Assembly (NCBI GenBank): GCA_043757045.1
Contig: JAYVQC010000101.1
Coordinates: 1 to 7,753 of the forward strand
Source: JANNGC01 sp043757045
GTDB taxonomy: Bacteria; Verrucomicrobiota; Verrucomicrobiia; Limisphaerales; SIBH01
DNA: 7,753 nt
Direction: 5' to 3'
In this document: positions 1-5,569 of the stretch, piece by piece
How positions within the stretch are numbered: the first letter of the stretch is position 1
Layout: every line of letters begins with the position of its first letter
Position numbers and translations under genes: made by a program
Notes under the pieces: model-generated
The model's input: the letters and a program-made list of their open reading frames with translations, nothing else
Databases searched by the model: none
What the model was told of the DNA's origin: nothing

Positions 1-82
1 CGCACTCCAAACGCTGTCGCGCAGCACCAAGCGCCTCGACTTGCGCGGAGCGTTTGGAGTGCGGTCGCTTTAGCGCCGCTTT
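1..82. repeat. Family A hairpin repeat, copy 1 (cut by window edge)
   Basis: The right arm (49-82) is identical to the 34-base right arm of copy 2 at 1249-1282. Only the inner 15 bases of the left arm (1-15, CGCACTCCAAACGCT) are inside the window. The loop (16-48) is 33 nt, the same length as in copy 2, and contains its own small inverted repeat, CGCGCA at 18-23 and TGCGCG at 42-47. The loop matches the reverse complement of the copy 2 loop at about 24 of 33 positions, so the two copies lie in opposite orientation. It sits 27 bp beyond the stop codon of the secreted protein gene, where it could also act on transcript ends. No transposase is nearby. Confidence 0.9.
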
Positions 83-109
83 CCCCCCACGGACGACCAG
101 GCCCGCCGC

Positions 110-934
110 TCAGGGCAGCGGCGTGCCGAGGATGCGGTAGAAGCGTTGCGGTTCGCCGCGCGGGATGGCGTCGTTCACGCAGTTGTTGGTGCCGGTGCCG
201 GGCAGCGGGCTGCCGAGGTTGAGCCAGGCGTTGGTCGTGAGGGCCGACTGATACTGCACCTGGTATTGCTTGTTGCTTTCGGAAGTCCAGCAGACCTCGA
301 CCTGCGAGAAGCGCAGCGTGGCGTGTGGGAGCGAGGGGACGGCTTGAAACATAAAATTCCCGCCGAATAGGCCAACAGTACCAGGTGGTTCGTTTGTGTT
401 GGCGGGCTGGGAGGGAAACAACAAGCCGGAACCAAAACCACTGCCCCTTCCTTCCAACCACTGAATGCCGGGCGCATTCGTGAAACCCGTCGTAGTGCTC
501 GGAACGCTGAACATATAGGCATCGTTGGTGCTGCCGCTGGGACCGTAGTCGGAAGCTCCGACGATGTACTCGGTGTCTTTGAACAGCCGCACGGGCGCGA
601 TGTTGACATAGCGAAAGTGCCCCTCCAGGTACGCATTCACGCCCGCCGGGACCGTGGCCGTCACGAGCGGGGTTCCTCCGCCGACCGGCCAAATCGCCAC
701 GATATGTGGTCGTCCGAGTCCATTTCCACCACTGTCGTAGGCGCCAAGGGCCGCCACTTCAATATCCGAAGCGGAGGTGACTTTGAATCGGTATCCCATT
801 GTGGATGTATTTGCGGTGCCGCCGCCGTCTTCGGCGCTAATCCATTCCACGGCGGGCTGGGCTACAGCCAGCGTGGTGAACAGTATTCCGGCGAGGGTGG
901 CGAGCAGCCAGCGGGCTTGGAGCAGTTTTTTCAT
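110..934 (-). CDS. Secreted DUF4082-like protein with C-terminal RFYR-type module
   Basis: This is a predicted exported protein of 274 residues with no enzymatic motif. The ATG at 934 gives a clean Sec signal peptide: MKK, a hydrophobic stretch over residues 9-24, and likely cleavage at AVA|Q after residue 25. The upstream TTG at 970 would only add a 12-residue polar tail and is rejected. Residues about 27-198 resemble DUF4082, with MGYRFKVTSASDIEVAALG near 46-64, YDSGGNGLG, GHFRYVNIAPV and, at the end, GGNFMFQ. Residues about 205-270 form the module CWTSESNKQYQVQYQS ... W.NLGSPL ... QRFYRI, common at the C-terminus of verrucomicrobial exported proteins. C215 and C252 could form a disulfide. 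No sorting anchor follows. No Shine-Dalgarno sequence precedes the start. Family A repeats flank the gene on both sides. The role is unknown; binding to a surface or polysaccharide is only a guess. The family assignment is from memory of its pattern. Confidence 0.8.
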   Translation of the reverse strand: MKKLLQARWLLATLAGILFTTLAVAQPAVEWISAEDGGGTANTSTMGYRFKVTSASDIEVAALGAYDSGGNGLGRPHIVAIWPVGGGTPLVTATVPAGVNAYLEGHFRYVNIAPVRLFKDTEYIVGASDYGPSGSTNDAYMFSVPSTTTGFTNAPGIQWLEGRGSGFGSGLLFPSQPANTNEPPGTVGLFGGNFMFQAVPSLPHATLRFSQVEVCWTSESNKQYQVQYQSALTTNAWLNLGSPLPGTGTNNCVNDAIPRGEPQRFYRILGTPLP

Positions 935-1181
935 AGGAGTCAGGGGTTTGGTGTCGTTGACGAACCGCAAGGGTGTGAGAGCGCGCAGGTGGCACGCTCG
1001 GCCAGCGGGAAGCAGCCGGCGGGCGAAAGAGGTTCCGCCAGAGCGACCGCAGTGCTGGAGTGAGTGAATCCTATCATGCGTGCAGTGGGGGAGTCTTACG
1101 CGGTACCCCCCCCCCTCCGGTCAAGCGGCTTTTGCCGGGCGCGAAAAAAATCCGGCGGGCCTGGCGCGGCACGCCGTCCCG
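935..1181. other. Intergenic leader, nothing recognised
   Basis: This stretch lies upstream of the secreted protein gene and, with the adjoining repeat and the bases to 1370, makes 436 bp without a gene. No convincing promoter hexamers, RNA gene or conserved reading frame are visible. The only oddities are a run of ten C residues at 1106-1115 and a run of seven A at 1144-1150. The promoter of the minus-strand gene must lie here, but I cannot place it. Confidence 0.5.
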
Positions 1182-1282
1182 AAAGCGGCGCTAAAGCGAC
1201 CGCACTCCAAACGCTCCGCGCGGCACAAGGCGTCTGATGCTGCGCGCCAGCGTTTGGAGTGCGGTCGCTTTAGCGCCGCTTT
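1182..1282. repeat. Family A hairpin repeat, copy 2 (complete)
   Basis: This is a perfect 34-bp inverted repeat: the left arm is 1182-1215 and the right arm 1249-1282, around a 33-nt loop (1216-1248). The arms begin AAAGCGGCGCTAAAGCGACC and end in ...CCAAACGCT. The loop can itself pair, GCGCGGCA (1218-1225) with TGCTGCGC (1238-1245), through one G-U. The element can therefore form one long cruciform or RNA hairpin. A second copy with an inverted loop lies at 1-82. It is a chromosomal interspersed repeat with no coding capacity; the 69-codon frame running through it is an artefact. Confidence 0.95.
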
Positions 1283-1370
1283 TTCCTGACCATCAGACGT
1301 CGCAATAAGACGGCGGCTTGCCTCATTTCAGGAATGACAACGCGTGGCGAACCACCAACACTCCGCCCGC

Positions 1371-1670
1371 ATGTTTTCACACGTTGTTATTTTTTGGACC
1401 GACCCGAACAAACCCGCTTCGGCCGATGCGCTCGTCGCGGGCGGGTTGGAGTATCTCAAGAACATCCCCGGCCTTTTGCATTTCCACATCGGCAAGATGG
1501 CCAAGAGCCATCGTCCCGTGGTGGACCAGTCCTACCAAGTCGCGCTGAACCTCGTGTTCCCGGACAAGAAAACGCAGGACGAGTATCAGGATCACCCGCG
1601 CCACTTGGAGTTTGTGGAGAAGGTCTTCAAGCCTAACTGCGTGAAGGTCGTAATTTACGACTTCGAGTGA
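1371..1670 (+). CDS. Dabb-domain (stress-responsive A/B barrel) family protein
   Basis: This is a 99-residue single-domain protein of the Dabb family, a dimeric alpha-beta barrel fold (ferredoxin-like). Members include plant stress proteins and a few small enzymes; most bacterial members have no known substrate. The diagnostic features are the first strand MFSHVVIFW at the very N-terminus, GLLHFHIGKM at about 34-43, the strand YQVALNLVF (55-63), the helix signature YQDHPRHLEFVEKVF (72-86) and the closing strand VKVVIYDFE. The length is normal for the family. I chose the ATG at 1371 because family members start at this strand. A GTG at 1344, with a weak AGGA ten bases upstream, would add nine residues and cannot be excluded. 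The gene is cytoplasmic and convergent with the following minus-strand gene. Repeat B begins four bases after its stop and may serve as its transcript end. Confidence 0.85.
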   Translation: MFSHVVIFWTDPNKPASADALVAGGLEYLKNIPGLLHFHIGKMAKSHRPVVDQSYQVALNLVFPDKKTQDEYQDHPRHLEFVEKVFKPNCVKVVIYDFE

Positions 1671-1674
1671 TGGC

Positions 1675-1786
1675 TGGAGCGCGGACTTTCCAGTCCGCAG
1701 CGATGTGGTGATGACGCCGCGCTCTCGAAAAAATCCCGCGCCTCACCGCAACGCGGCCTGCTGCGGACTGGAAAGTCCGCGCTCCA
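1675..1786. repeat. Family B inverted repeat with palindromic arms
   Basis: Two perfect 26-bp arms (1675-1700 and 1761-1786) flank a 60-bp spacer. Each arm is itself a hairpin: GCGGACT-TTCC-AGTCCGC (1681-1698) on the left and its complement on the right, so the unit resembles a REP doublet. The spacer carries TGATGACG (1709-1716) and CTCGAAAAA (1724-1732), which recur at the same offsets in repeat E. The element fills the gap between two convergent genes, four bases after one stop codon and three before the other, so it could end transcription from both sides. There is no U-tract, so a classical intrinsic terminator is not supported. Confidence 0.95.
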
Positions 1787-1789
1787 TGC

Positions 1790-3217
1790 TCACCCCACGG
1801 CCAGTGCCGCGTCCGCTGCGCCCTTGTAGCCGAGCAGCTTGCGCTCCTTGATGATCTTGGCAACTTGCGGCGGGACCATGTCCTCCCATTCCGCGCCGCC
1901 GCCTTTGATCTTGCTGAGCACGTCGCGCGAGAAGACGGGTAGATACTCCGGGCGATAATCGAGGATCGGCTGGATGTAATTATTCTCCAGCAGATAGGCG
2001 TAAAGGTGCTGGAGGTGCGGGGCCACGCGCAGGTTGCGCGCGGTGATGATCGCGCCCGAGGTCGCGTCCTGGAGCGGATACACGTAGAGCCGTAGATCGT
2101 TTTTGAAGAGCCGCCCGAAGGATTCCAGAATGCCACCCTCCAAGTCGCCGTAGTATTTCTCGTCGAAAATTTCGCGCAGGCTCGGCACGCCCATGACGAT
2201 GCCGATGTTCTTCTTGGTGTAGCGGAAGAGGTAACCCGCGAGACGGAAATACGCGCCGTAGTTCGAGATTAACACGCCCTTGCCCAGCGTGCCGAGGATG
2301 TCCACACGGTCGAGGAAGTCCTGGTGGTTGATCTCGCCGGCGTCGGTGAGGTTTTTCAGCGTCATCTCCATGAGCGTAACAAACTCCTCGCCCTGCACGC
2401 CCGGCTCCTGGATGAACTGCGCCTCCGCGTTCTTCAACATGTCGAGGGTCACGTTCGTCACCGGACGGAAGCTGCCGCGCTCGACGAGAATGGATTTTTT
2501 GTAAAGCACCTCGGCGGCCTGCACGACTTCCCCATCGGCGGTGAACATGGCGGCGTTCGTCAACCCATCCTGCACGAGTTTCAGAGTCACGAGGCGGTTG
2601 TCCACGCCTTTGAACGCGGGACCGCTGAACTTGATCATGTCCACTTCCACGCGGTCCACCGTGAGATCGTCGAGCAGCGTGCTCAGGAATTTATTCACAT
2701 CGTCGTGATGGTAGAGCGCGCCGTGGAGCAGGTTCACGCCGAGCACACCGAGCGCCTCTTGTTGCTGCAAATTCTCCTTATCCCACATGCGGACGTGCAT
2801 GATGATCTGCGACGGTTCGCCGCGCGGCTCGCTTTGGAAACGCACGCCCATCCAGCCGTGCCAGTCCTCGCGCCGCGAATAGCTTTGCGCCGCCACGGTG
2901 TCGGCGAAGGAGAAAAACTTGGTCGTGTCGCCGCGCTTGCCCGCCAGTCGCTCGTGCAATAATCCGTATTCATAGTCGAGCATGGTGACCAACCGCTGCC
3001 GGCTCACGTACCGATCCACATGACCGTAAATCGCGTCGCTGATGATCATGTCGTAGGCCGAAATGCTTTTGGCGATGGTGCCGGAGGCGCCGCCCGCGCG
3101 GAAAAACCAGCGCGTGACTTCCTGCCCGGCGCCGACTTCGGAAAAGGTGCCGTACTTGGTCTGGTCGAGATTGATCTGCAACGCCTTCTGATGCGTGCTG
3201 ACATTTTCCTTCTTCAT
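1790..3217 (-). CDS. Conserved cytoplasmic protein of unknown function, 475 aa
   Basis: This is a 475-residue soluble protein with no signal peptide, no membrane segment and no nucleotide-binding or catalytic motif that I can name. The pattern STHQKALQINLDQTKYGTF (7-25), EVGAGQEVTRWFF (27-39), GTIAKSISAYDMIISDAIYG (46-65) and the block IKFSGPAFKGVDNRL (195-209) look like a conserved family that I recall from diverse bacteria. From memory its homologues often carry unsupported labels such as TonB-dependent receptor or nicotinate-nucleotide adenylyltransferase. Nothing here supports either: there is no plug or barrel and no HxGH motif. A hydrophobic stretch near 336-345 (KNIGIVMGVP) is too short to span a membrane. 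The ATG at 3217 is the natural start, without a Shine-Dalgarno sequence. The hairpin C repeat lies 66 bp upstream, so the promoter lies inside or beside it. The function is unknown; that it is a real gene is certain. Confidence 0.85.
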   Translation of the reverse strand: MKKENVSTHQKALQINLDQTKYGTFSEVGAGQEVTRWFFRAGGASGTIAKSISAYDMIISDAIYGHVDRYVSRQRLVTMLDYEYGLLHERLAGKRGDTTKFFSFADTVAAQSYSRREDWHGWMGVRFQSEPRGEPSQIIMHVRMWDKENLQQQEALGVLGVNLLHGALYHHDDVNKFLSTLLDDLTVDRVEVDMIKFSGPAFKGVDNRLVTLKLVQDGLTNAAMFTADGEVVQAAEVLYKKSILVERGSFRPVTNVTLDMLKNAEAQFIQEPGVQGEEFVTLMEMTLKNLTDAGEINHQDFLDRVDILGTLGKGVLISNYGAYFRLAGYLFRYTKKNIGIVMGVPSLREIFDEKYYGDLEGGILESFGRLFKNDLRLYVYPLQDATSGAIITARNLRVAPHLQHLYAYLLENNYIQPILDYRPEYLPVFSRDVLSKIKGGGAEWEDMVPPQVAKIIKERKLLGYKGAADAALAVG

Positions 3218-3283
3218 TCGCGCCGACGTTAGCGGAAGGGAACGGGTGCGCGAGGGGGAAATTTTTCTGAAAGACGGAGTGAA

Positions 3284-3363
3284 AAAGTAATCAGTGTTCA
3301 GTCATCAGTAATCAGTGAACACCACGGGTGACTGATTACTGATGACTGAACACTGATTACTTT
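3284..3363. repeat. Family C AT-rich hairpin in a divergent promoter region
   Basis: A perfect 33-bp inverted repeat has arms 3284-3316 and 3331-3363 and a 14-nt loop. In the loop CACC (3320-3323) can pair with GGTG (3327-3330), leaving a three-base tip. Each arm contains AGTAATCAGTG-type subrepeats 21 bp apart (3286 and 3307), and GTGTTC (3294-3299) can pair with GAACAC (3317-3322) as an alternative fold. It is far richer in A and T than the surrounding genes. It lies between two diverging genes, 66 bp from one start and 53 bp from the other, so it is not a terminator for either and may overlap their promoters. Confidence 0.95.
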
Positions 3364-3416
3364 CCGGCTCTGATCTGCCGCATTGCACGCGCCCCACCCT
3401 CCGGCATACTTCCCCC

Positions 3417-3860
3417 GTGAACGCCCCTGCGACCAACACCGTGCTCTACGACAGCGACTGCTCGCTCTGCACCTTCCAGATGCGCGTCGTCACCTGGATG
3501 GACTGGTTCAACACCGTCTCCCTGCTGCCTATCGCCGATCCGCGCGCGGCGGAAATCGCCCCACGCCTCACCCGCACCGACTTGCAGGAAGCCATTCACT
3601 GCGTGGCGAAGGACGGGAGAATTTATCGCGGCGCGCGTTGCCTGCGTTACATCGGAATGCGGATGCCGCTGGCCATTCCCTTCGCGCTCGTGATGTGGAT
3701 TCCGGGCCTCATTTACGTGGCCGAAATTTTCTACCGCTGGATCAGCCGCAACCGCCATCTCCTGAGCCGCGTGTTCGGCTGCAAGGAAGCCTGCGCTATT
3801 TTCCCCGCCCGCCAGCGCGCGAACGAGAACAGCGTGCCGACCAGCGTGGAACGGCGTTAG
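3417..3860 (+). CDS. DCC family (DUF393) thiol-disulfide oxidoreductase-like protein
   Basis: This is a 147-residue member of the DCC/DUF393 family, named for its conserved Asp-Cys-Cys. It is predicted to be a thioredoxin-like redox protein, but its substrates are not established. The motif is YDSDCSLC, with D12, C15 and C18 following the first strand TVLYD. It is followed by a hydrophilic part with LLPIADPRA (36-44), the usual second block of the family, and the GRIYRGARCL segment. Residues about 83-106 (MPLAIPFALVMWIPGLIYVA and onwards) are hydrophobic and could lie on or in the membrane. A second cysteine pair, CKEAC, lies near 121-125. The start is a GTG; the next ATG would delete the CxxC motif, so the GTG or something upstream must be used. 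There is no Shine-Dalgarno sequence. Its stop lies five bases from that of the convergent membrane protein gene. Confidence 0.85.
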   Translation: MNAPATNTVLYDSDCSLCTFQMRVVTWMDWFNTVSLLPIADPRAAEIAPRLTRTDLQEAIHCVAKDGRIYRGARCLRYIGMRMPLAIPFALVMWIPGLIYVAEIFYRWISRNRHLLSRVFGCKEACAIFPARQRANENSVPTSVERR

Positions 3861-3865
3861 TGGTG

Positions 3866-4114
3866 TTACCGCCGACAGAGATACTTCACGGCGCTGAACA
3901 ATCCTGAGAAACGAAAGCCGGGATCGACGTATTTCTCGATCACGTAGAACGCGAAGTAATAGGCGCGACAGAAACACCAGATCACCACCGCCAGCAACAC
4001 GCCGACCTTCAGCGTCGGCATTTCCAAAATCAGCAACACCGCCGCCAGCACGCCCACGACGAGGAAGAGCACGCCCTTGAACTTTATCCAGCGCGGGTCA
4101 GTGAGGTCTTTCAT
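3866..4114 (-). CDS. Small two-helix inner-membrane protein, unknown function
   Basis: This is an 82-residue protein beginning MKDLTDPRWIKFKGVLFLVV. There is a hydrophobic helix at about 13-31 (KGVLFLVVGVLAAVLLILE), a short PTLK turn, and a second helix at about 35-56 (VGVLLAVVIWCFCRAYYFAF). A conserved-looking basic tail follows, with VIEKYVDPGFRFSG (58-71) and KYLCRR at the end. The positive-inside rule puts both ends in the cytoplasm. I recall similar short proteins in other bacteria, without assigned function. The ATG at 4114 is supported by the polar N-terminus. The start has no Shine-Dalgarno sequence, and the arm of repeat D begins only nine bases upstream, so the mRNA leader is likely structured. 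It converges with the DCC protein gene, with five bases between the stops. Confidence 0.75.
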   Translation of the reverse strand: MKDLTDPRWIKFKGVLFLVVGVLAAVLLILEMPTLKVGVLLAVVIWCFCRAYYFAFYVIEKYVDPGFRFSGLFSAVKYLCRR

Positions 4115-4122
4115 GGCGGAGA

Positions 4123-4228
4123 TTTTTAACCACGGATGGACACGGATTCACACAGATAGGGAAAGCAGATCGCGCGCGCGGACAGTTGCCGGAATCGGTG
4201 TTTATCCGTGTCCATCCGTGGTTAAAAA
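4123..4228. repeat. Family D inverted repeat with CG-alternating spacer
   Basis: Two perfect 25-bp arms (4123-4147 and 4204-4228) read TTTTTAACCACGGATGGACA followed by CGGAT, and the complement. The 56-bp spacer includes a CACGGATTCACACAGAT extension that looks like a degraded tandem of the CACGGAT unit, and a pure CGCGCGCGCG run at 4171-4180. I recall ACCACGGAT... repeats of this kind as abundant in several bacterial phyla. It lies in the leader of the small membrane protein gene and 33 bp below the stop of the SGNH hydrolase gene. The outward ends are T5 and A5 in the wrong order for an intrinsic terminator in either direction. Confidence 0.95.
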
Positions 4229-4261
4229 CTCCGCATGAGTGGGCAGGAAAATGGATCCGGC

Positions 4262-4954
4262 TTATTCCTTCCGAAGCACTGGCGAATCCTTCGGCACGAT
4301 CTTCTCCAGATGCTCCCCCACCACGTGTTTCCAGATCGCGTAGCCCTTCGCGTTCATGTGCAGCTTGTCGGCCACGAAGATGTCCGGTTGCGGCGTGCCG
4401 TCCGCGCTCATCATGGCGGGGAACACATCAATGAAACTCAGACCGTCCTGCGTGGCGGTGAAGTCGCGGATCAGTTGGTTCGCCGCGCGCACCTGCTCGA
4501 CCTGCGCCCAGCGCGCGGGATTTCCAGCGATGGAGATGTAGGCGAGGTGCGTCTTCGGCAATTTGGCCCGCACGTTCGCGACGAACGTCTTGAAATCCGC
4601 CGCCACGGTCTCCGCCGATTTCTTGGCGTTGATGTCGTTGCCGCCGGCGTAGAAGACAATCACGTCCGGCTCGTAGGGCAGCACGATGCGGTCGGCGAAG
4701 TAGATGCAGTCGGAAACTTGCGAGCCGCCGAAGCCGCGGTTGAGCACACGATACTGCGGCAAATCCTGTGTCAGCGTTTTCCACAGGCGGATGCTGGAGC
4801 TTCCGACGAACAAGATGGCGTGCTGAGGTGGCGGATTGGTTTTGTCGTGTGCCTCGAAGGCGAGAATTTCCTTCTCGAACGAGTTGGTCTTGGTCTGCGC
4901 CAGCGCGGCGCACGCGGCCAGCAGCAGCACGAGGAGGTGGAGTGGAATTCGCAT
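4262..4954 (-). CDS. Exported SGNH/GDSL-family hydrolase
   Basis: This is a 230-residue exported serine esterase or deacetylase of the SGNH superfamily. The four blocks are present. Block I is ILFVGSSSIRLW (48-59), in which GSS replaces GDS and S53 is the likely nucleophile. Block II is NRGFGGSQVSD (72-82), supplying the oxyanion glycine. Block III is YAGGNDI (102-108), with N106. Block V is DKLHMNAKGY (196-205), with the catalytic D196 and H199. The GSSSIRLW form is typical of the subgroup related to acetylhydrolases and sialate or carbohydrate esterases, so deacylation of a sugar is plausible but not shown. The signal sequence MRIPLHLLVLLLAACAALAQ is ambiguous: ALA|Q suits Sec cleavage, while LAAC at 12-15 resembles a lipobox. 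It lies 55 bp downstream of crcB on the same strand and may be co-transcribed. Confidence 0.88.
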   Translation of the reverse strand: MRIPLHLLVLLLAACAALAQTKTNSFEKEILAFEAHDKTNPPPQHAILFVGSSSIRLWKTLTQDLPQYRVLNRGFGGSQVSDCIYFADRIVLPYEPDVIVFYAGGNDINAKKSAETVAADFKTFVANVRAKLPKTHLAYISIAGNPARWAQVEQVRAANQLIRDFTATQDGLSFIDVFPAMMSADGTPQPDIFVADKLHMNAKGYAIWKHVVGEHLEKIVPKDSPVLRKE

Positions 4955-5009
4955 GGCGCGAAGATAGCGACGGGGCAGGGCGGCTCAAGCACTCGCTGCA
5001 CGGCCTGGC

Positions 5010-5402
5010 TCACCCGCGCGCGTGCAGCGCACTGCCGAGCAGATGGCCGAGCCACACGGCGACGAGGCAGAGCAGCACCGAGAGCAGCACATTGCCACCG
5101 GCGTGAAGCAACTGGTTCGAGCGAATCAGCTCCAGGGTCTGCACGCTGAACGCGGAAAAAGTGGTGTAGCCGCCGCACACGCCGATGATGAGAAACTGTC
5201 GGAAAGAATCCGTGCCCGCGAACCGCCCGCCGGGCACGCTCACGCCCGCCAGCACGCCGATCAGAAATGAGCCGGTTACATTTACGAACAACGTGCCCCA
5301 CGGGAACGTCGCACCGAAGCGTTGCGCGATGGCGTTCGCCGCCGCAAACCGGGCCACGCTGCCCAGCGCGCCGCCCAAAGCCACCCAGAGATACGCGATC
5401 AT
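5010..5402 (-). CDS. crcB: CrcB/Fluc fluoride ion channel
   Basis: This is a 130-residue fluoride-specific channel of the CrcB/Fluc family, which works as an antiparallel double-barrelled dimer in the inner membrane and lets toxic fluoride escape. The hallmarks are all present: GGALGSVARF (10-19) in helix 1; GTLFVNVTGSFLIG (36-49) with the pore asparagine N41; and GGYTTFSAF (77-85), carrying the residues that bind the central sodium ion and the two pore phenylalanines, F82 and F85. Four hydrophobic helices fit the family, and the length is standard. Two CrcB genes often occur in tandem, but only one is here and it looks self-sufficient. The ATG at 5402 has no Shine-Dalgarno sequence. I searched the 167-bp leader for the fluoride riboswitch and found no match. 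It follows the branching enzyme gene across repeat E. Confidence 0.95.
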   Translation of the reverse strand: MIAYLWVALGGALGSVARFAAANAIAQRFGATFPWGTLFVNVTGSFLIGVLAGVSVPGGRFAGTDSFRQFLIIGVCGGYTTFSAFSVQTLELIRSNQLLHAGGNVLLSVLLCLVAVWLGHLLGSALHARG

Positions 5403-5459
5403 GCAGGGCGTTCTTGCCAGCCGCGTCGAGGAATGTCACCGAGCAAATTCGCCTCGGAT

Positions 5460-5568
5460 GTGCCCCCGGCATCCTGCCGGGTGGCGGCTTTCTGACGACG
5501 AGAACTGCTCGAAAAAGGAGTGACGAAGGAAGTTGTTGAGCACCCACCCGGCGGGACGCCGGGGGCAC
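5460..5568. repeat. Family E inverted repeat with palindromic arms
   Basis: Arms 5460-5484 (GTGCCCCCGGCATCCTGCCG and on) and 5544-5568 are complementary over 25 bp with two mismatches around a 59-bp spacer. Each arm is itself a hairpin: CCCGGC-ATCCT-GCCGGG on the left and CCCGGC-GGGAC-GCCGGG on the right. Both mismatches fall in the five-base loops, so the small stems are fully conserved. The spacer has TGACGACG (5493-5500) and CTCGAAAAA (5508-5516) at the same offsets as in repeat B. It ends one base short of the branching enzyme stop codon and begins 57 bp before the crcB start. Confidence 0.95.
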
Positions 5569-5569
5569 G

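Noticed and set aside
935..970. TTG start at 970 for the secreted protein
   Set aside because: It would place 12 polar residues ahead of a good Sec signal that begins MKK at 934.
1182..1282. Repeat A, or the other repeats, as intrinsic terminators
   Set aside because: The stems are far longer than terminator hairpins and no proper U-tract follows; A occurs upstream as well as downstream of genes.
1..1282. Paired copies of repeat A as the start of a CRISPR array or as ends of a composite transposon
   Set aside because: There are only two copies about 1.2 kb apart, no spacers, no transposase between them and no visible target-site duplication.
2324..2962. A 212-codon plus-strand frame opposite the 475-residue gene
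   Set aside because: It is antisense to a conserved reading frame and has no recognisable domain of its own.
4235..5149. A 304-codon plus-strand frame opposite the SGNH hydrolase gene
   Set aside because: It is antisense to a gene with all SGNH blocks and runs past its end into crcB; composition is typical of a shadow frame.
5403..5569. Fluoride riboswitch ahead of crcB
   Set aside because: The leader lacks the expected GGNGATGG-type start and the TGATGACNCCT-type end of the motif on the minus strand. TGACGACG occurs on the plus strand, but within repeat E.
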